This document shows positions 27,546 to 37,048 of a stretch of 64,000 nucleotides of DNA, piece by piece. The stretch lies in NCBI GenBank assembly GCA_030949825.1, contig JAUZSC010000008.1, positions 1 to 64,000 of the forward strand, in the 5' to 3' direction. The notes under the pieces were generated by a model. The model ran no database searches, was not told where the DNA came from, and saw nothing but the letters and a program-made list of their open reading frames with translations. How positions within the stretch are numbered: position 1 is the stretch's first letter; every line of letters begins with the position of its first letter. Source of the DNA: Sulfurimonas sp. (GTDB lineage: Bacteria; Campylobacterota; Campylobacteria; Campylobacterales; Sulfurimonadaceae). A program made the position numbers and the translations under genes.

Positions 27546-28818
27546 ATGAAAATACACATAGATATAGATTGCTTTTTTGCAAGTGCTGCTAGAATTGTTG
27601 ATAGTTCCCTTAAAGATAAACCTATAGCTATTGGCGGACGGAGTGATACTAAGATATTCGCGACTGATGCTAAAAGTCAAACTGTCAACTTTGAAAACTC
27701 AGGTAGTTTTGTTCCTACTTTTTATAAAGCTTATGAAAAAAAAAGATGATGACATAGAATCTTTTAAAGATGCCGATGGAAAGATAAGAGGAATTCTTAC
27801 TACCTCATCGTATGAAGCAAGAGCCTATGGGATTAAAACAACTATGACTATAAATGAAGCCTTACTACTTTGTCCGCATCTCATTATAAAAGCTCCAAAT
27901 ATGTCACTCTATCAAAAACTCTCCCATGAACTCCATACATTTTTATGTACTAAAATTCCTCTTGTCGAACAAGCGAGCATCGATGAGTTTTATGGTGATT
28001 TATCGGGTTGGGTTAAAGATGAAGATGTTGAGAGTTTTATCTTCAACTTACGCGATGAGATTAAGGAGCATCTACAACTTCCTGTTTCTATTGGCGCTTC
28101 AAAAACGAGGTATATCGCAAAACTTGCAACTACCTATGCCAAACCTTATGGATGCAAGATTATTTATGCTCATAATTTTGATGACTTTATAAACCCTATC
28201 AAGGTTGGAGATTTTGCTGGGATTGGTAAAAGTATGAAGCAAAAACTTCACTCTGTTCATATACATACACTTGGTGAACTCATAAAAAGACGCGGTACCG
28301 TAGAGTCTTGGGGACCCTATGCAAAAGATCTTTATAAACGCGTAAGTGGATTAAGTGACGCTCCCATCAAAACCACTCATAAAAGAAAATCTATTGGCAT
28401 CTCTCGCACGATAGAACCTTTATTTGACAGAGTTGAGTTGCATAGGCGTATTCATATTTTAGCGAGACATCTTAGTTTTGCGATTTTAAAACTTGATGTC
28501 ACTCCAACTGTATTTCATCTTGGTATCTCCTATGAAAACAATCAAAAATCACATAAAAACATATCTTTAGCCGAACTCTTTACAGAAAAGAAGTTTGACA
28601 CGCTTTGCATTGAACTTTTCACAGATGCAGATACACAAAAAAGACTTCATGTCATACGACTCAGTATAAACTGTTCTAGTTTTACAAGAGACTCTAAAAA
28701 AGAACTTTCTCTTCTAGGATTTAACGAAGAGCAAGAAATGAGAAAACTCACCGATTCAACGCAAATCTTACGCCAAAGGTATGGAATAGATATTTTAAAA
28801 TGGGGAAGTGAATTTTAA
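27546..28818 (+). CDS. dinB: Y-family DNA polymerase (Pol IV-like; one frameshift in this sequence)
   Basis: Translesion polymerase. The N-terminus MKIHIDIDCFFAS holds the first catalytic aspartate, and QASIDEFYGDLSG the palm DE pair; a helix-hairpin-helix region (GDFAGIGKSMKQKLHSVHIHTLGEL) and a little-finger domain follow. The frame from ATG 27546 runs into a stop after KAYEKKR at an A9 run (27736-27744); with eight bases it continues ...AYEKKDDDIESFKDADGKIRG and gives 423 residues. The insert region around residues 30-70 looks longer and less conserved than in E. coli Pol IV. It begins 28 bp after toxin-antitoxin-like copy 3. Confidence 0.85.
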
Positions 28819-28847
28819 TATTAAAAAAACTTTGATACAATTAACTT

Positions 28848-29780
28848 ATGACAAAACTACTCAATCAATTTCGCTCTTTTTACTTTAGAAATTTTCCTGA
28901 TGATATGGAAATACAAATCGAATACTTTGCGATTTTTGGTGGTCTTGGTTGGGATATTGACACTTCACAGCCTTTAAAAGTCCTCATTAAAACTCTCATT
29001 TTAGAAAACTTCTCTAGTTTAAATGAAAAGATGCAGGAACTTACACTCGAGGACTCTAACAACAAAAGACTTTTGCGTGCCTTAGCAGTTGGTGATAGAA
29101 GAATATTTTCTGCTTTTAAGCGAGCAGGACTTAACAATGGTAATGGTGGTGCTGCACTTAATTATTTACAAGAAAAAGGTTTAGTAAGTATAGAATACTC
29201 ACGAGAAGAACCAGCCCAAAGCTTAAACCCTAACAACAAACTCAAACGCTCACTTGCAAGACATAGAATTTCGCATAAGGTTCTTTTTTCGCAGCCCTTT
29301 GTGAGATTCTGGTTTTACTTCATTGCCCCACACATAAAAGAAATACTTGAAAAAAACTATACGCATCTCTTCAAAGATTTCGAGCAAAAACAAAACTCTT
29401 ATACAAGCTTAGTTTTTGAAGAACTTTCTGAGGTTTTACTCAACTATCATATACGCGAGTCTCAGATTATAAGTTCAGGAAGTTACTGGGATGCCAACAT
29501 TGAGATAGATATTTTAACCATAACAGACGATGAACACACCTATGTTGGTGAGTGCAAATGGACAAACCATCAGGTAAATAAAGGAGAATTGCATAAGCTT
29601 CTTGAGAAGTGTGAAAAACTGGACATTCAAGCAAGTCAAATCACGCTCTTTTCAAAGAGAGGCTTTTCTAAAGAATTATCTGCAATGGTTGGGAAAGATT
29701 TAGCACTTTACTCTTCTTCAGATTTTGAGGCACTTGTGAAAAACACTTCAAAAGATGACCTCATAGAAGAATTTATCTAA
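28848..29780 (+). CDS. DUF234-type protein with a PD-(D/E)xK nuclease-like C-terminus
   Basis: A 310-residue protein resembling the C-terminal half of archaeal-type ATPases (DUF234): a winged-helix-like segment (GNGGAALNYLQEKGLVSIEYS) then a region with EIDILTITDDEHTYVGECKWTN, in which D and E-x-K fit a PD-(D/E)xK nuclease core. The N-terminal ATPase domain that normally accompanies DUF234 is absent. No transmembrane segment. It is 29 bp after dinB on the same strand and overlaps the convergent J-domain gene by 4 bp. Function unknown; DNA-related activity is inferred. Confidence 0.7.
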   Translation: MTKLLNQFRSFYFRNFPDDMEIQIEYFAIFGGLGWDIDTSQPLKVLIKTLILENFSSLNEKMQELTLEDSNNKRLLRALAVGDRRIFSAFKRAGLNNGNGGAALNYLQEKGLVSIEYSREEPAQSLNPNNKLKRSLARHRISHKVLFSQPFVRFWFYFIAPHIKEILEKNYTHLFKDFEQKQNSYTSLVFEELSEVLLNYHIRESQIISSGSYWDANIEIDILTITDDEHTYVGECKWTNHQVNKGELHKLLEKCEKLDIQASQITLFSKRGFSKELSAMVGKDLALYSSSDFEALVKNTSKDDLIEEFI

Positions 29781-30582
29781 GAAACAACTCTTAATGCTGT
29801 GTATGCTTCTTGAAGAAGTTGAAACTTTTGTGTGTAATGTTCAACCATATTTGGAGTTTCGTGAAAAATTTTGTCTGGATGATAGACTTTTGTTAATTTT
29901 TTATACGAGCGTTTAAGTGCATCTTGAGAAGCCCCTATTGGACATTCTAAAATCGTATAGAACTGCACATTTTCATTTTCCTCTGCATCTTTACATAAAT
30001 CTCCAAAAGAAAAATTCGCAAAATCTGAATAAAGCTTAGACATAAAATGGTTGTCGTATGTATACTGAATCTGATAATGTAAAATATGCCGTTTATTTAA
30101 AGCTCGCTCTAACCTAGCCTTAGCCTTGTACTCACTGACATCTATAACTAAAGATACATCTGTTCCACGCTCTATATACACTTCTAACTGCGAACGCAAA
30201 TAATTAGTCACCCATGAATTTGGCGAGTTGAGTGAAATTAAAACTGTGCCCTTATCGTATGCATAAAGTTTGACTTTCACAACCTCTGGTTCTTCTAATG
30301 CTTCTAGCTCTATTTTAATGGGTTGATTACCATAGCGTAGCATCGAACGCAGAAAAAAACTCATGCGAAAAGTCATGTGTGCTTGCGTGATGTTCGCTGA
30401 GCTCTTGTAAAAAATCCTCTCGTGCTTCTGTAAGTGACTCGTTTCTAAATACGAGAACAGCCTTAGGTAAAAAAAAGCATACCACGCGAATGATGATTCA
30501 AAAATTTTTGCATCCATGAGACATTTAAAGTCTCAAAATCTGTGGTGATAAGGATAAGGTTATTGCGTAAAACAATGTTCAT
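29777..30582 (-). CDS. J-domain protein (two frameshifts in this sequence)
   Basis: The C-terminal 60 residues are a DnaJ J-domain with the HPD tripeptide (SYKKLTKVYHPDKIF); the rest is unique, as in Campylobacterota-specific J proteins. The open frame starts at 30517, but ATG at 30582 has AAAGGTAAG upstream and begins MNIVLRNNLILITTDF. That frame needs the A8 run at 30469-30476 to be seven and the A7 run at 30353-30359 to be six, after which it reads LFLPKAVLVFRN and FSHEFFLRSMLRYGNQ and yields 267 residues. Both changes are +1 homopolymer errors. It probably stimulates DnaK on a special client. Confidence 0.75.
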
Positions 30583-30675
30583 AGACTTACCTTTTATTAG
30601 ATATTTTTAAATATTAAGCATAAATTGTTCCATTAATTACACTCAGATACTTAAGGATATTTTATATATTTGGGA

Positions 30676-30681
30676 TATAAT
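30676..30681 (+). promoter_or_regulatory. -10 box of purF
   Basis: TATAAT in GGGATATAATTGCG, 29 bp before the purF start. The upstream sequence is AT-rich with no -35 consensus. Confidence 0.5.
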
Positions 30682-30709
30682 TGCGTTAATAATATATAAG
30701 GAATTTTTT

Positions 30710-32065
30710 TTGCTTGAAAATATGAACGAAAAATGTGCGGTTGTTGGTATATTTGGTCACGAGGAAGCTTCTGAGTTAGCTTATTTTGCTCTTCATGCTC
30801 TGCAGCACCGTGGACAAGAAGCGGCAGGAATAAGCTCTTCAGATGGTAAAAAACTTCACACTATTAAAAAACGCGGTCTTGTTATGCGTGTATTTGATGA
30901 AGCCAAGCTAAAAACACTAAGTGGCTCAAGTGCCATCGGTCATACGCGTTACTCAACTGCAGGTGATGACTCTATCTTAGATGCACAACCCGTTTTTGCT
31001 CGTTACGACTTAGGTGAAATGGCTATTGTTCACAATGGTAACCTTACAAATGCCGAGGAAGTTCGAGATAATCTAATAAAAAAAGGTGCGATTTTTCAAA
31101 CCTTTATGGATACTGAAAACCTTATTCACCTTATCGCAAAAAGTGAGAAAGACAAACTTATTGACAGAATCATAGATGCTGTGCAAAGAATAGAAGGTGC
31201 ATTTTCTCTTGTATTTTTAAGTAGAACAAAAATGTTTGCTATGCGAGACCGTCATGGTTTTCGTCCTCTTAGTCTTGGTAAACTTCCTAATGGTGGTTAT
31301 ATTGTTGCATCTGAGACATGTGCTTTTGACCTCGTTGGAGCTACATTTATTCGAGATGTCCAACCGGGAGAACTTCTTGTATTCGAAGAAGGTAAAGAGC
31401 CCAAATCTATCAAAGTTTTTGAGCCTACTCCTAAGCATTGTATTTTTGAGTATGTCTATTTTGCTCGTCCTGATTCTAAGGTATTTGGTCAGTCCGTTTA
31501 TCAAATGAGAAAAAATATGGGTAAAGCACTTGCACATATTGACCCTGTCCAAGCAGATGTTGTTATTCCTGTTCCTGATGGTGGTGTTCCATCCGCTATT
31601 GGTTATGCACAAGAAAGTGGCATCCCTTATGAAATGGGGATTATGAGAAACCATTATATTGGTCGTACATTTATTGAACCAACTCAAAAAGTACGCGACT
31701 TAAAAGTAAAGATGAAACTTTCTCCAATGCCTGGCGTAATCGCTGGAAAACGCGTTGTAGTGATAGATGATTCCATAGTTCGTGGTACAACTTCTCGTAG
31801 AATCATTAGAATGTTAAAAGAAGCTGGTGCGAGTGAAGTGCATATGCGTGTTTCATCACCACCTACTACCGACCCATGCTTTTATGGTGTAGACACTCCT
31901 GATAAAGAAAACCTTATTGCGGCAAATATGACAACACAAGAAATTTGCGACTTTATCGGTGCTGATTCTCTTGCGTACTTAAGCGAAGATGCCTTACTTA
32001 AAAGTGTCAATGCGACAGAAGACAACTACTGTACAGCTTGCTTTACAGGGAAGTACATAATTTAA
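30710..32065 (+). CDS. purF: Amidophosphoribosyltransferase
   Basis: First committed enzyme of purine synthesis: PRPP plus glutamine to phosphoribosylamine. 451 residues. The N-terminal class II glutaminase nucleophile is the cysteine of NEKCAVVGIFGH (C9), exposed after propeptide removal. The PRPP loop VVVIDDSIVRGTTS is present. Cysteines in KHCIFEYVYF, TDPCFYGVD and YCTACFTG match the [4Fe-4S] ligands of the Bacillus-type enzyme. TTG at 30710, about 8 bp after AAGGA, is the likely start; an internal ATG four codons on (30722) is the alternative. It overlaps the next gene by one base. Confidence 0.95.
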   Translation: MLENMNEKCAVVGIFGHEEASELAYFALHALQHRGQEAAGISSSDGKKLHTIKKRGLVMRVFDEAKLKTLSGSSAIGHTRYSTAGDDSILDAQPVFARYDLGEMAIVHNGNLTNAEEVRDNLIKKGAIFQTFMDTENLIHLIAKSEKDKLIDRIIDAVQRIEGAFSLVFLSRTKMFAMRDRHGFRPLSLGKLPNGGYIVASETCAFDLVGATFIRDVQPGELLVFEEGKEPKSIKVFEPTPKHCIFEYVYFARPDSKVFGQSVYQMRKNMGKALAHIDPVQADVVIPVPDGGVPSAIGYAQESGIPYEMGIMRNHYIGRTFIEPTQKVRDLKVKMKLSPMPGVIAGKRVVVIDDSIVRGTTSRRIIRMLKEAGASEVHMRVSSPPTTDPCFYGVDTPDKENLIAANMTTQEICDFIGADSLAYLSEDALLKSVNATEDNYCTACFTGKYII

Positions 32066-33024
32066 TGGAACAGATATACACATACGGTAATTACCTCAAA
32101 AATAAGTTTGGGTGCAAGGTTTATAAGGTAGGGATTAATATCTCTGGTTTCACCTGTCCTAACATAGACGGAACAGTTGCAAAAGGTGGTTGTACTTTTT
32201 GTGAAAATGATTCTTTTTCAGCAAGTACTGGCGAAGTTCAAGAGTTAAAAGGTTTTCATCTTAACCTTGATTCTACAGAAAACCCACATCTAGATAAACA
32301 ACTTAAACAACTCGAAATTCAATTTAAAGCAATATCTGCTCGTCAAAAGCGTGAATACGGCGCTGAAAAGTTTCTTGTTTATTTTCAATCTTTTACAAAT
32401 ACTTACGCTCCATTTGAAACACTTAAGGCTCTGTATGACAAAGCACTTTCATTTGAGAATGTTGTCGGTCTTAGTATTGGAACGCGTTCTGATTCTATCA
32501 CAGAAGAGACATTAGATTATTTAGCCAAGCTTAATAAAACAAGTGAGATATGGATAGAATTTGGAATACAATCAATTTATGATGAAACACTCATACGCAT
32601 CAACCGTGGACACGATGCACAAAATGTAAAAACATGGATACAAAAGTCAAAAAAAGCTGGCTTAAATGTCTGTGGTCATCTTATATTTGGTTTACCAGGT
32701 GAAGACTCTAAGATGATGATAGAAACAGCTAAAGAGGCTTATGCATGGGGTATAGACTCAGTTAAATACCATCCATTGTATGTAGTTAAAAGAACAGCCT
32801 TAGCAAATGAGTTTAAAAGTGGAAAATTCACACCTATTTCTGAACAAGAATACCTTGATGTTTTGACACATACCATTGGGCTTAAACCTGAGCATGTTTC
32901 TGTTCAAAGAGTTACAGCAGGATTAAATGAAGATTCACTTCTTGCTCCTGCTTGGTGTAGAGATAAAAATATACAAGTTAAAAATATTAATGCAGCACTC
33001 AAGCCATTAGGGCTTAAGTACTAA
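32065..33024 (+). CDS. Radical SAM protein of the TIGR01212/YhcC family
   Basis: The cluster motif reads CPNIDGTVAKGGCTFC (C-x11-C-x2-C), the spacing typical of this subfamily, followed by radical SAM barrel segments (VYFQSFTNTYAP, IEFGIQS, CGHLIFGLPGE). I use ATG 32065 (MEQIYTYGNY), which overlaps the purF stop as TAATG; a longer frame from 32038 lies inside purF. About 319 residues. Reaction unknown; members probably modify RNA or protein. Ends 2 bp before the convergent DUF2393 gene. Confidence 0.88.
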   Translation: MEQIYTYGNYLKNKFGCKVYKVGINISGFTCPNIDGTVAKGGCTFCENDSFSASTGEVQELKGFHLNLDSTENPHLDKQLKQLEIQFKAISARQKREYGAEKFLVYFQSFTNTYAPFETLKALYDKALSFENVVGLSIGTRSDSITEETLDYLAKLNKTSEIWIEFGIQSIYDETLIRINRGHDAQNVKTWIQKSKKAGLNVCGHLIFGLPGEDSKMMIETAKEAYAWGIDSVKYHPLYVVKRTALANEFKSGKFTPISEQEYLDVLTHTIGLKPEHVSVQRVTAGLNEDSLLAPAWCRDKNIQVKNINAALKPLGLKY

Positions 33025-33026
33025 AA

Positions 33027-33584
33027 TTATTTTCCTCGTACTTTTGTAAACTGAGCAACACTTCTAAAGTATCCAGGAAACTTGAAATAGACTCTAAAAG
33101 ATTTTCCTGTTCCAGGTTTTAGATTTTTTGCAACTAAGAATTCCTTTGTAATTGTTTGAGGTTTAGCATCACTCGCCCCACCACTTAGATTGTCTATAAA
33201 GTCCATAATCCCATTTGGTTTATAAAAATTACCACCTTTAACATTCCCTGTAGCATGCCCTTTATTGATCAATTTTATTTCTACATAAACCTTACCAATC
33301 GCATGGTTTCCTACATTATTTACAAAGCCTGTATAAACAATTTGCTCTGTACTTAAAAGTCTCTTATTTTTCAACTTAGATAATTTCACTACTTTTGTAT
33401 ACTTATCTACAACCATCATTGAAAAAAAAGCTAGAAGTATTGATACTAAAGCCATAGAAAGAATCATTGGAATTATAAGCTTTTTATCTTTTTGTTTCAA
33501 AGCGGCTACTAGACCGCTTAAAAAAATCAATAGACTTAATCCTAGAAATATATAGTGCCAGTAATTTAATAATGTCATTTGCAT
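33027..33584 (-). CDS. DUF2393 family membrane protein, second copy
   Basis: A 185-residue protein with two N-terminal transmembrane segments (about 10-29 and 36-58) and a periplasmic beta-rich domain that includes NNVGNHAIGKVYVEIKLINKG. It matches the DUF2393 family of Campylobacterota as I recall it. The start overlaps the previous DUF2393 gene by 10 bp. The two are tandem paralogues at the end of the prohibitin-hisIE operon. Function unknown. Confidence 0.68.
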   Translation of the reverse strand: MQMTLLNYWHYIFLGLSLLIFLSGLVAALKQKDKKLIIPMILSMALVSILLAFFSMMVVDKYTKVVKLSKLKNKRLLSTEQIVYTGFVNNVGNHAIGKVYVEIKLINKGHATGNVKGGNFYKPNGIMDFIDNLSGGASDAKPQTITKEFLVAKNLKPGTGKSFRVYFKFPGYFRSVAQFTKVRGK

Positions 33585-34087
33585 TTCGCCCCTAAAGTAA
33601 TATTGTAATCTCTTGGATATGTAAAAGGCGCTACTATGATTTTAAAATTTCGTAGTTCTTCTTTTTTAATATCCGTCTCTATAATCGACATTTTCTTAAT
33701 TGTTTTAAACTGAAGTAAATAATTTCTATACTTATTTTTACTACGCTTATGTACATTCGCAGTTATTTTACACTCTTTAAAATTAAACTTAGATGTGTTT
33801 TGAATACTTCCCTTAACAACGATAGCATCTGTAAATTCAAGTCTTTTTTCTTTGATCAGTATTGTGGTGTTTTTAAAGAGATAGTTATGCAGCATTTTAT
33901 AGCCAAAAGTTGGTGCTAAGAGGAGTGTGCTAAATCCAAGGAGAATAAAAAAGAGTGCTATAGCAATCTTTTTTCTTAAAATAAGTCCAAGGATTACAAA
34001 CAAGATAAAAAGAACAAAAGCACCCCCAAAAAGAACATAATCGTACATGATTAAGTTCTTTATAAAAGCGGTGATTTGTGACTTCAT
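33575..34087 (-). CDS. DUF2393 family membrane protein, first copy
   Basis: A 170-residue protein with the same plan as its neighbour: two transmembrane helices near the N-terminus (about 15-35, 42-62) then a periplasmic domain with a late cysteine (LGAKCK). It starts 2 bp after hisIE. The paralogous pair may form a heteromeric envelope complex; inference only. Confidence 0.68.
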   Translation of the reverse strand: MKSQITAFIKNLIMYDYVLFGGAFVLFILFVILGLILRKKIAIALFFILLGFSTLLLAPTFGYKMLHNYLFKNTTILIKEKRLEFTDAIVVKGSIQNTSKFNFKECKITANVHKRSKNKYRNYLLQFKTIKKMSIIETDIKKEELRNFKIIVAPFTYPRDYNITLGAKCK

Positions 34088-34089
34088 AC

Positions 34090-34770
34090 CTAGTCGTCCC
34101 TAGCGTTCTTCTCTGCGATTCCACTCATGTCAAATCTACGAGCAAGTTCTTGTTTTATTCTATCGGGTGAAATGTTTTTAACAGCCAATGCTACTAGCAT
34201 ATGGTAAGTTAAGTCCGCCGCTTCATAAACCATTTCGGACTCGTCATTGTCTTTATATGCAAAAGTAAATTCTCCAGCTTCTTCTACAACTTTTTTAAGA
34301 ATTGTATTTTCACCTTTTTGCATAAGTTTTGCTGTCCATGAACTTGATGGGTCTGCATTCTTGCGTTCTTGGATTGTATGGTAGAGTGTATCGATGACGC
34401 CGTATAAGGCTTGCGAGCTTACTTCTACTTCGGAGTTTACTTCACCTGATTCTAGCTCTGTAAAAAAGCAAGATTTTCGACCAGTATGACAGGCAACGCC
34501 CTCTTGAGTTACTTTTATAAGAAGTGTATCATTATCGCAATCGATATTAAAAGAATGAATTGTTTGTGTATGTCCACTCGTTTCACCCTTTTTCCAAATA
34601 CGCTGTTTTGAACGGGAAAAGTAATGTGCTATCTTTGTAGAAAGAGAAAGCTCTAAGGCTTCTTTATTCATATAAGCCATCATTAGAACTTCATTCGTAC
34701 TGCTATCTTGAACAATTACAGGAAGAAGTTCACACTTCTCCCAGTCTACTCTGTCAATGGCTTCATTCAT
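34090..34770 (-). CDS. hisIE: Bifunctional phosphoribosyl-AMP cyclohydrolase / phosphoribosyl-ATP pyrophosphatase
   Basis: Performs steps 2 and 3 of histidine synthesis. Residues 1-120 are the HisI domain with zinc/metal residues in DCDNDTLLIKVTQEGVACHTGRKSCF and RIWKKGETSGHTQ; residues 128-226 are HisE with VVEEAGEFTFAYK and EAADLTYHMLVAL. 226 residues, normal for the fusion. It lies 3 bp downstream of the prohibitin-like gene. Confidence 0.96.
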   Translation of the reverse strand: MNEAIDRVDWEKCELLPVIVQDSSTNEVLMMAYMNKEALELSLSTKIAHYFSRSKQRIWKKGETSGHTQTIHSFNIDCDNDTLLIKVTQEGVACHTGRKSCFFTELESGEVNSEVEVSSQALYGVIDTLYHTIQERKNADPSSSWTAKLMQKGENTILKKVVEEAGEFTFAYKDNDESEMVYEAADLTYHMLVALAVKNISPDRIKQELARRFDMSGIAEKNARDD

Positions 34771-34773
34771 TGA

Positions 34774-35862
34774 TTAGTTAGCCGTTGTTCTTTGTCGAGC
34801 ATTTTTTGTATCTACCCAGATGTTTGGAGTTGATCCACCAGGCGTTAAGAAAATCTTAGCATCTCTATTTACTTTAAGTGCTTCATTGAAAAGACCTTGA
34901 ACTTTTAATTGCTCAAGTTCTAAAAGTTGTTTACTCAAAGACTTAGAAATCAAGATATTTGCTTTTGCTTTTGCATCGGCTTCAATCGTTACAGCATCTG
35001 CGATACCTTGTGCTTCGATTCTAGCTTTTTGAGCCATACCTTCAGCTTCAGCAGCACGCTTTAATGCTTCTTGTTTTACTCGTTGAACATCTTGTTCAGC
35101 TTTTTGAACTTCTTGTTTAGCAATCTGAACACGCTCGATTTGATCTTTTACTTTTTGAGGTAAAACAATATCACGGAGTTGAACTGACTGTAAAACTGCC
35201 GGTGCGTTTTTAAGTCCCATAACACTTTCACGAATCCCAGCTTCTATTTCTGTACCTAAATCGTTTCTCATTTGTGTCAATGCTTCTGCATCATACTTTC
35301 CGATAACATTACGAACAACATCACGAACAACAGGATTTATAATCTTGTCTTCCCAAGAAAAGCCCCAGTTTGAAATCGTTTGTGCAGCGTACTCTGAGTT
35401 AAGTCTATACTGAACAGTAAGTTCTATAGACACAGGTAATGAACGCTTATCAAGAACAGTTACTGCTCTTTTGTTTAAGATTCCAGATGCCGTACTACTT
35501 GCTTCAATTCGTGTTGCGTAATTAATAATACGAACCTTAGTATCTACAACATACACTTTTTGAATCACAGGAACAATAAAATGAAGTCCTGGAAGAAGTG
35601 ATTGGTCTTGGTACTTACCATTTGTACTTAAAATCCCGCGTTGACCCTCTTCGATGATTGTAAAAGGTTTTGCTAGAAAAAGAATCACAATTACCGCAAC
35701 TATAAAATACACTATTCCTGATTTTCCACCCATGTTAAAGTCTATCTTTGGAAATTCTGGACCTTTTCCACCACCGTTACCACCTGAACCACCAGTAGTT
35801 TTCTTACCAGTGCTTCCCTCACTTTTTTTCTTGTTAAAATAATCATTCATATCTGATGCCAT
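34774..35862 (-). CDS. Prohibitin/HflK-like SPFH (band 7) membrane protein
   Basis: A 362-residue protein with a glycine-rich cytoplasmic N-terminus (GSTGKKTTGGSGGNGGGKG), one transmembrane helix (about 49-68) and a band 7 domain starting at IIEEGQRGILSTNGKY. A long AEA-rich coiled coil (VQKAEQDVQRVKQEALKRAAEAEGMAQ) follows. Such proteins form ring assemblies that regulate membrane proteases or lipid domains. AAGGGGAG precedes the ATG. First gene of a four-gene minus-strand operon with hisIE and two DUF2393 genes. Confidence 0.88.
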   Translation of the reverse strand: MASDMNDYFNKKKSEGSTGKKTTGGSGGNGGGKGPEFPKIDFNMGGKSGIVYFIVAVIVILFLAKPFTIIEEGQRGILSTNGKYQDQSLLPGLHFIVPVIQKVYVVDTKVRIINYATRIEASSTASGILNKRAVTVLDKRSLPVSIELTVQYRLNSEYAAQTISNWGFSWEDKIINPVVRDVVRNVIGKYDAEALTQMRNDLGTEIEAGIRESVMGLKNAPAVLQSVQLRDIVLPQKVKDQIERVQIAKQEVQKAEQDVQRVKQEALKRAAEAEGMAQKARIEAQGIADAVTIEADAKAKANILISKSLSKQLLELEQLKVQGLFNEALKVNRDAKIFLTPGGSTPNIWVDTKNARQRTTAN

Positions 35863-35893
35863 TATTATATTCTCCCCTTAATTTTATTTCATA

Positions 35894-35915
35894 AAATGAA
35901 GGAAACCCTTCATTT
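35894..35915 (-). terminator. Hairpin downstream of ilvE
   Basis: AAATGAAGG and CCTTCATTT form a 9-bp stem with a 4-nt loop, located between ilvE and the prohibitin operon. On the minus strand it is followed by TATG and then AT-rich sequence, so it may terminate ilvE transcripts, though the U-tract is short. Confidence 0.4.
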
Positions 35916-36003
35916 CTAATAACGATGCCGGAACTCGTCCCGTCATCTACGCTAAGACCGCTTGGGTCACTAAAGCTAAACTCTTCGAGTTAGACTTACT
36001 TTT
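35916..36003. other. GC-richer intergenic island, possible structured RNA or dispersed repeat
   Basis: About 50% GC in an AT-rich genome, with no ORF. It contains complementary pieces AACTCG (35932-35937)/CGAGTT (35986-35991) and GACC (35956-35959)/GGTC (35965-35968). It directly follows the ilvE stop. I cannot assign a known RNA family. Confidence 0.35.
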
Positions 36004-36008
36004 ATTTT

Positions 36009-36930
36009 CTAATCTATATATGTTAAATAGTGTTCATACTTGGCATTTCTACCAAACACAATATCAAAATAAGTTGACTGAATTTTTTCAGTCATCTCTC
36101 CGCGTGAACCACAACCAATGGTTCTTGCATCTACATTCGCAACAGGTGTTATCTCAGCTGCTGTTCCTGTTAAAAATGCTTCATCTGCCACATACACTTC
36201 TTCTCTTGTAATTCTACGACGAACTACTTTTATACCAAAGTCTTCTGCCATTTCTATAACCATTTTCTGTGTTATAGATTCTAAAGAAGTTGTCATTTGG
36301 TGGAGTTATTAACTCGCCATTTTTAACCATAAAAAAGCAAGCTCCAGAAGCCTCAGCCACATAACCTTGGTCATCTAAAAGCAATGCTTCATCATAACCA
36401 CAGTCTATAGCTTCAAACTTTGCCATTTGTGAGTTAAGATAATTCGCAGTTGCTTTTGCCTTACCCATGTTTGAAGTGTTTGCAGGTCGGGTCATTGAAG
36501 AGATTTTAAGTTTAATGCCAAACTTAAGTGCATCCTCTCCAAGATAAGCACCCCATTGCCAAGCTGCAATTACCGTTTCAACTGGTGCGTCTTTATGGTA
36601 TACACCCATGACTCCATAACCCAAGAATGCAAAAGGACGAATATACACAGTATCAAGTGTAAACTCATTCATTCTAATTAAATCAATCTGCGCTTTATTC
36701 ATTTCTTGGACTGTATATGGAATATCAATCAAAGTCATTTTTGCAGACTCTTTAAGTCTTGAAGTATGTTCATCTAAACGGAATATTGCATAACCTTTTT
36801 TAGTCTTATATGCTTTAGTTCCTTCGATTACACCATTTCCGTAGTGTAATGTGTGTGAAAGTACATGCACCTTGGCATCATCCCAATTTACAAACTTTCC
36901 ATTCATCCAAATATATTTGGCTGCGTCCAT
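36009..36930 (-). CDS. ilvE: Branched-chain amino acid aminotransferase (one frameshift in this sequence)
   Basis: PLP-dependent class IV aminotransferase for valine, leucine and isoleucine. Diagnostic parts are LHYGNGVIEGTKAY, YIRPFAFLGYGVMG, the lysine of NMGKAKATANYLNS (PLP Schiff-base region) and YVAEASGACFFMV. After GELITPPNDN the frame is lost near 36287-36291; removing one T gives ...PPNDNSLESITQKMVIEMAEDFG and joins the C-terminal 95-residue frame, restoring 306 residues, the usual length. AGGAGAC precedes the ATG. A sequencing insertion is likely. Confidence 0.93.
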
Positions 36931-37048
36931 TAAGTCTCCTAAAAAATTACTTATTAATTATTGCCATTTTATCTAAATTGCTATTTATATTGTATTAATA
37001 TTAAGCTTTTTTTTATATAATTGGATAATTAGAATAATAAGGCAATCT

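Noticed and set aside
27736..27744. Phase-variable homopolymer in dinB
   Set aside because: Similar +1 runs occur in many unrelated housekeeping genes in this window, so a general sequence error is more likely than contingency switching.
27480..27749. A longer start for dinB reading in from the end of toxin-antitoxin-like copy 3
   Set aside because: The extra N-terminus has no family match; the conserved polymerase start is MKIHIDID at 27546.
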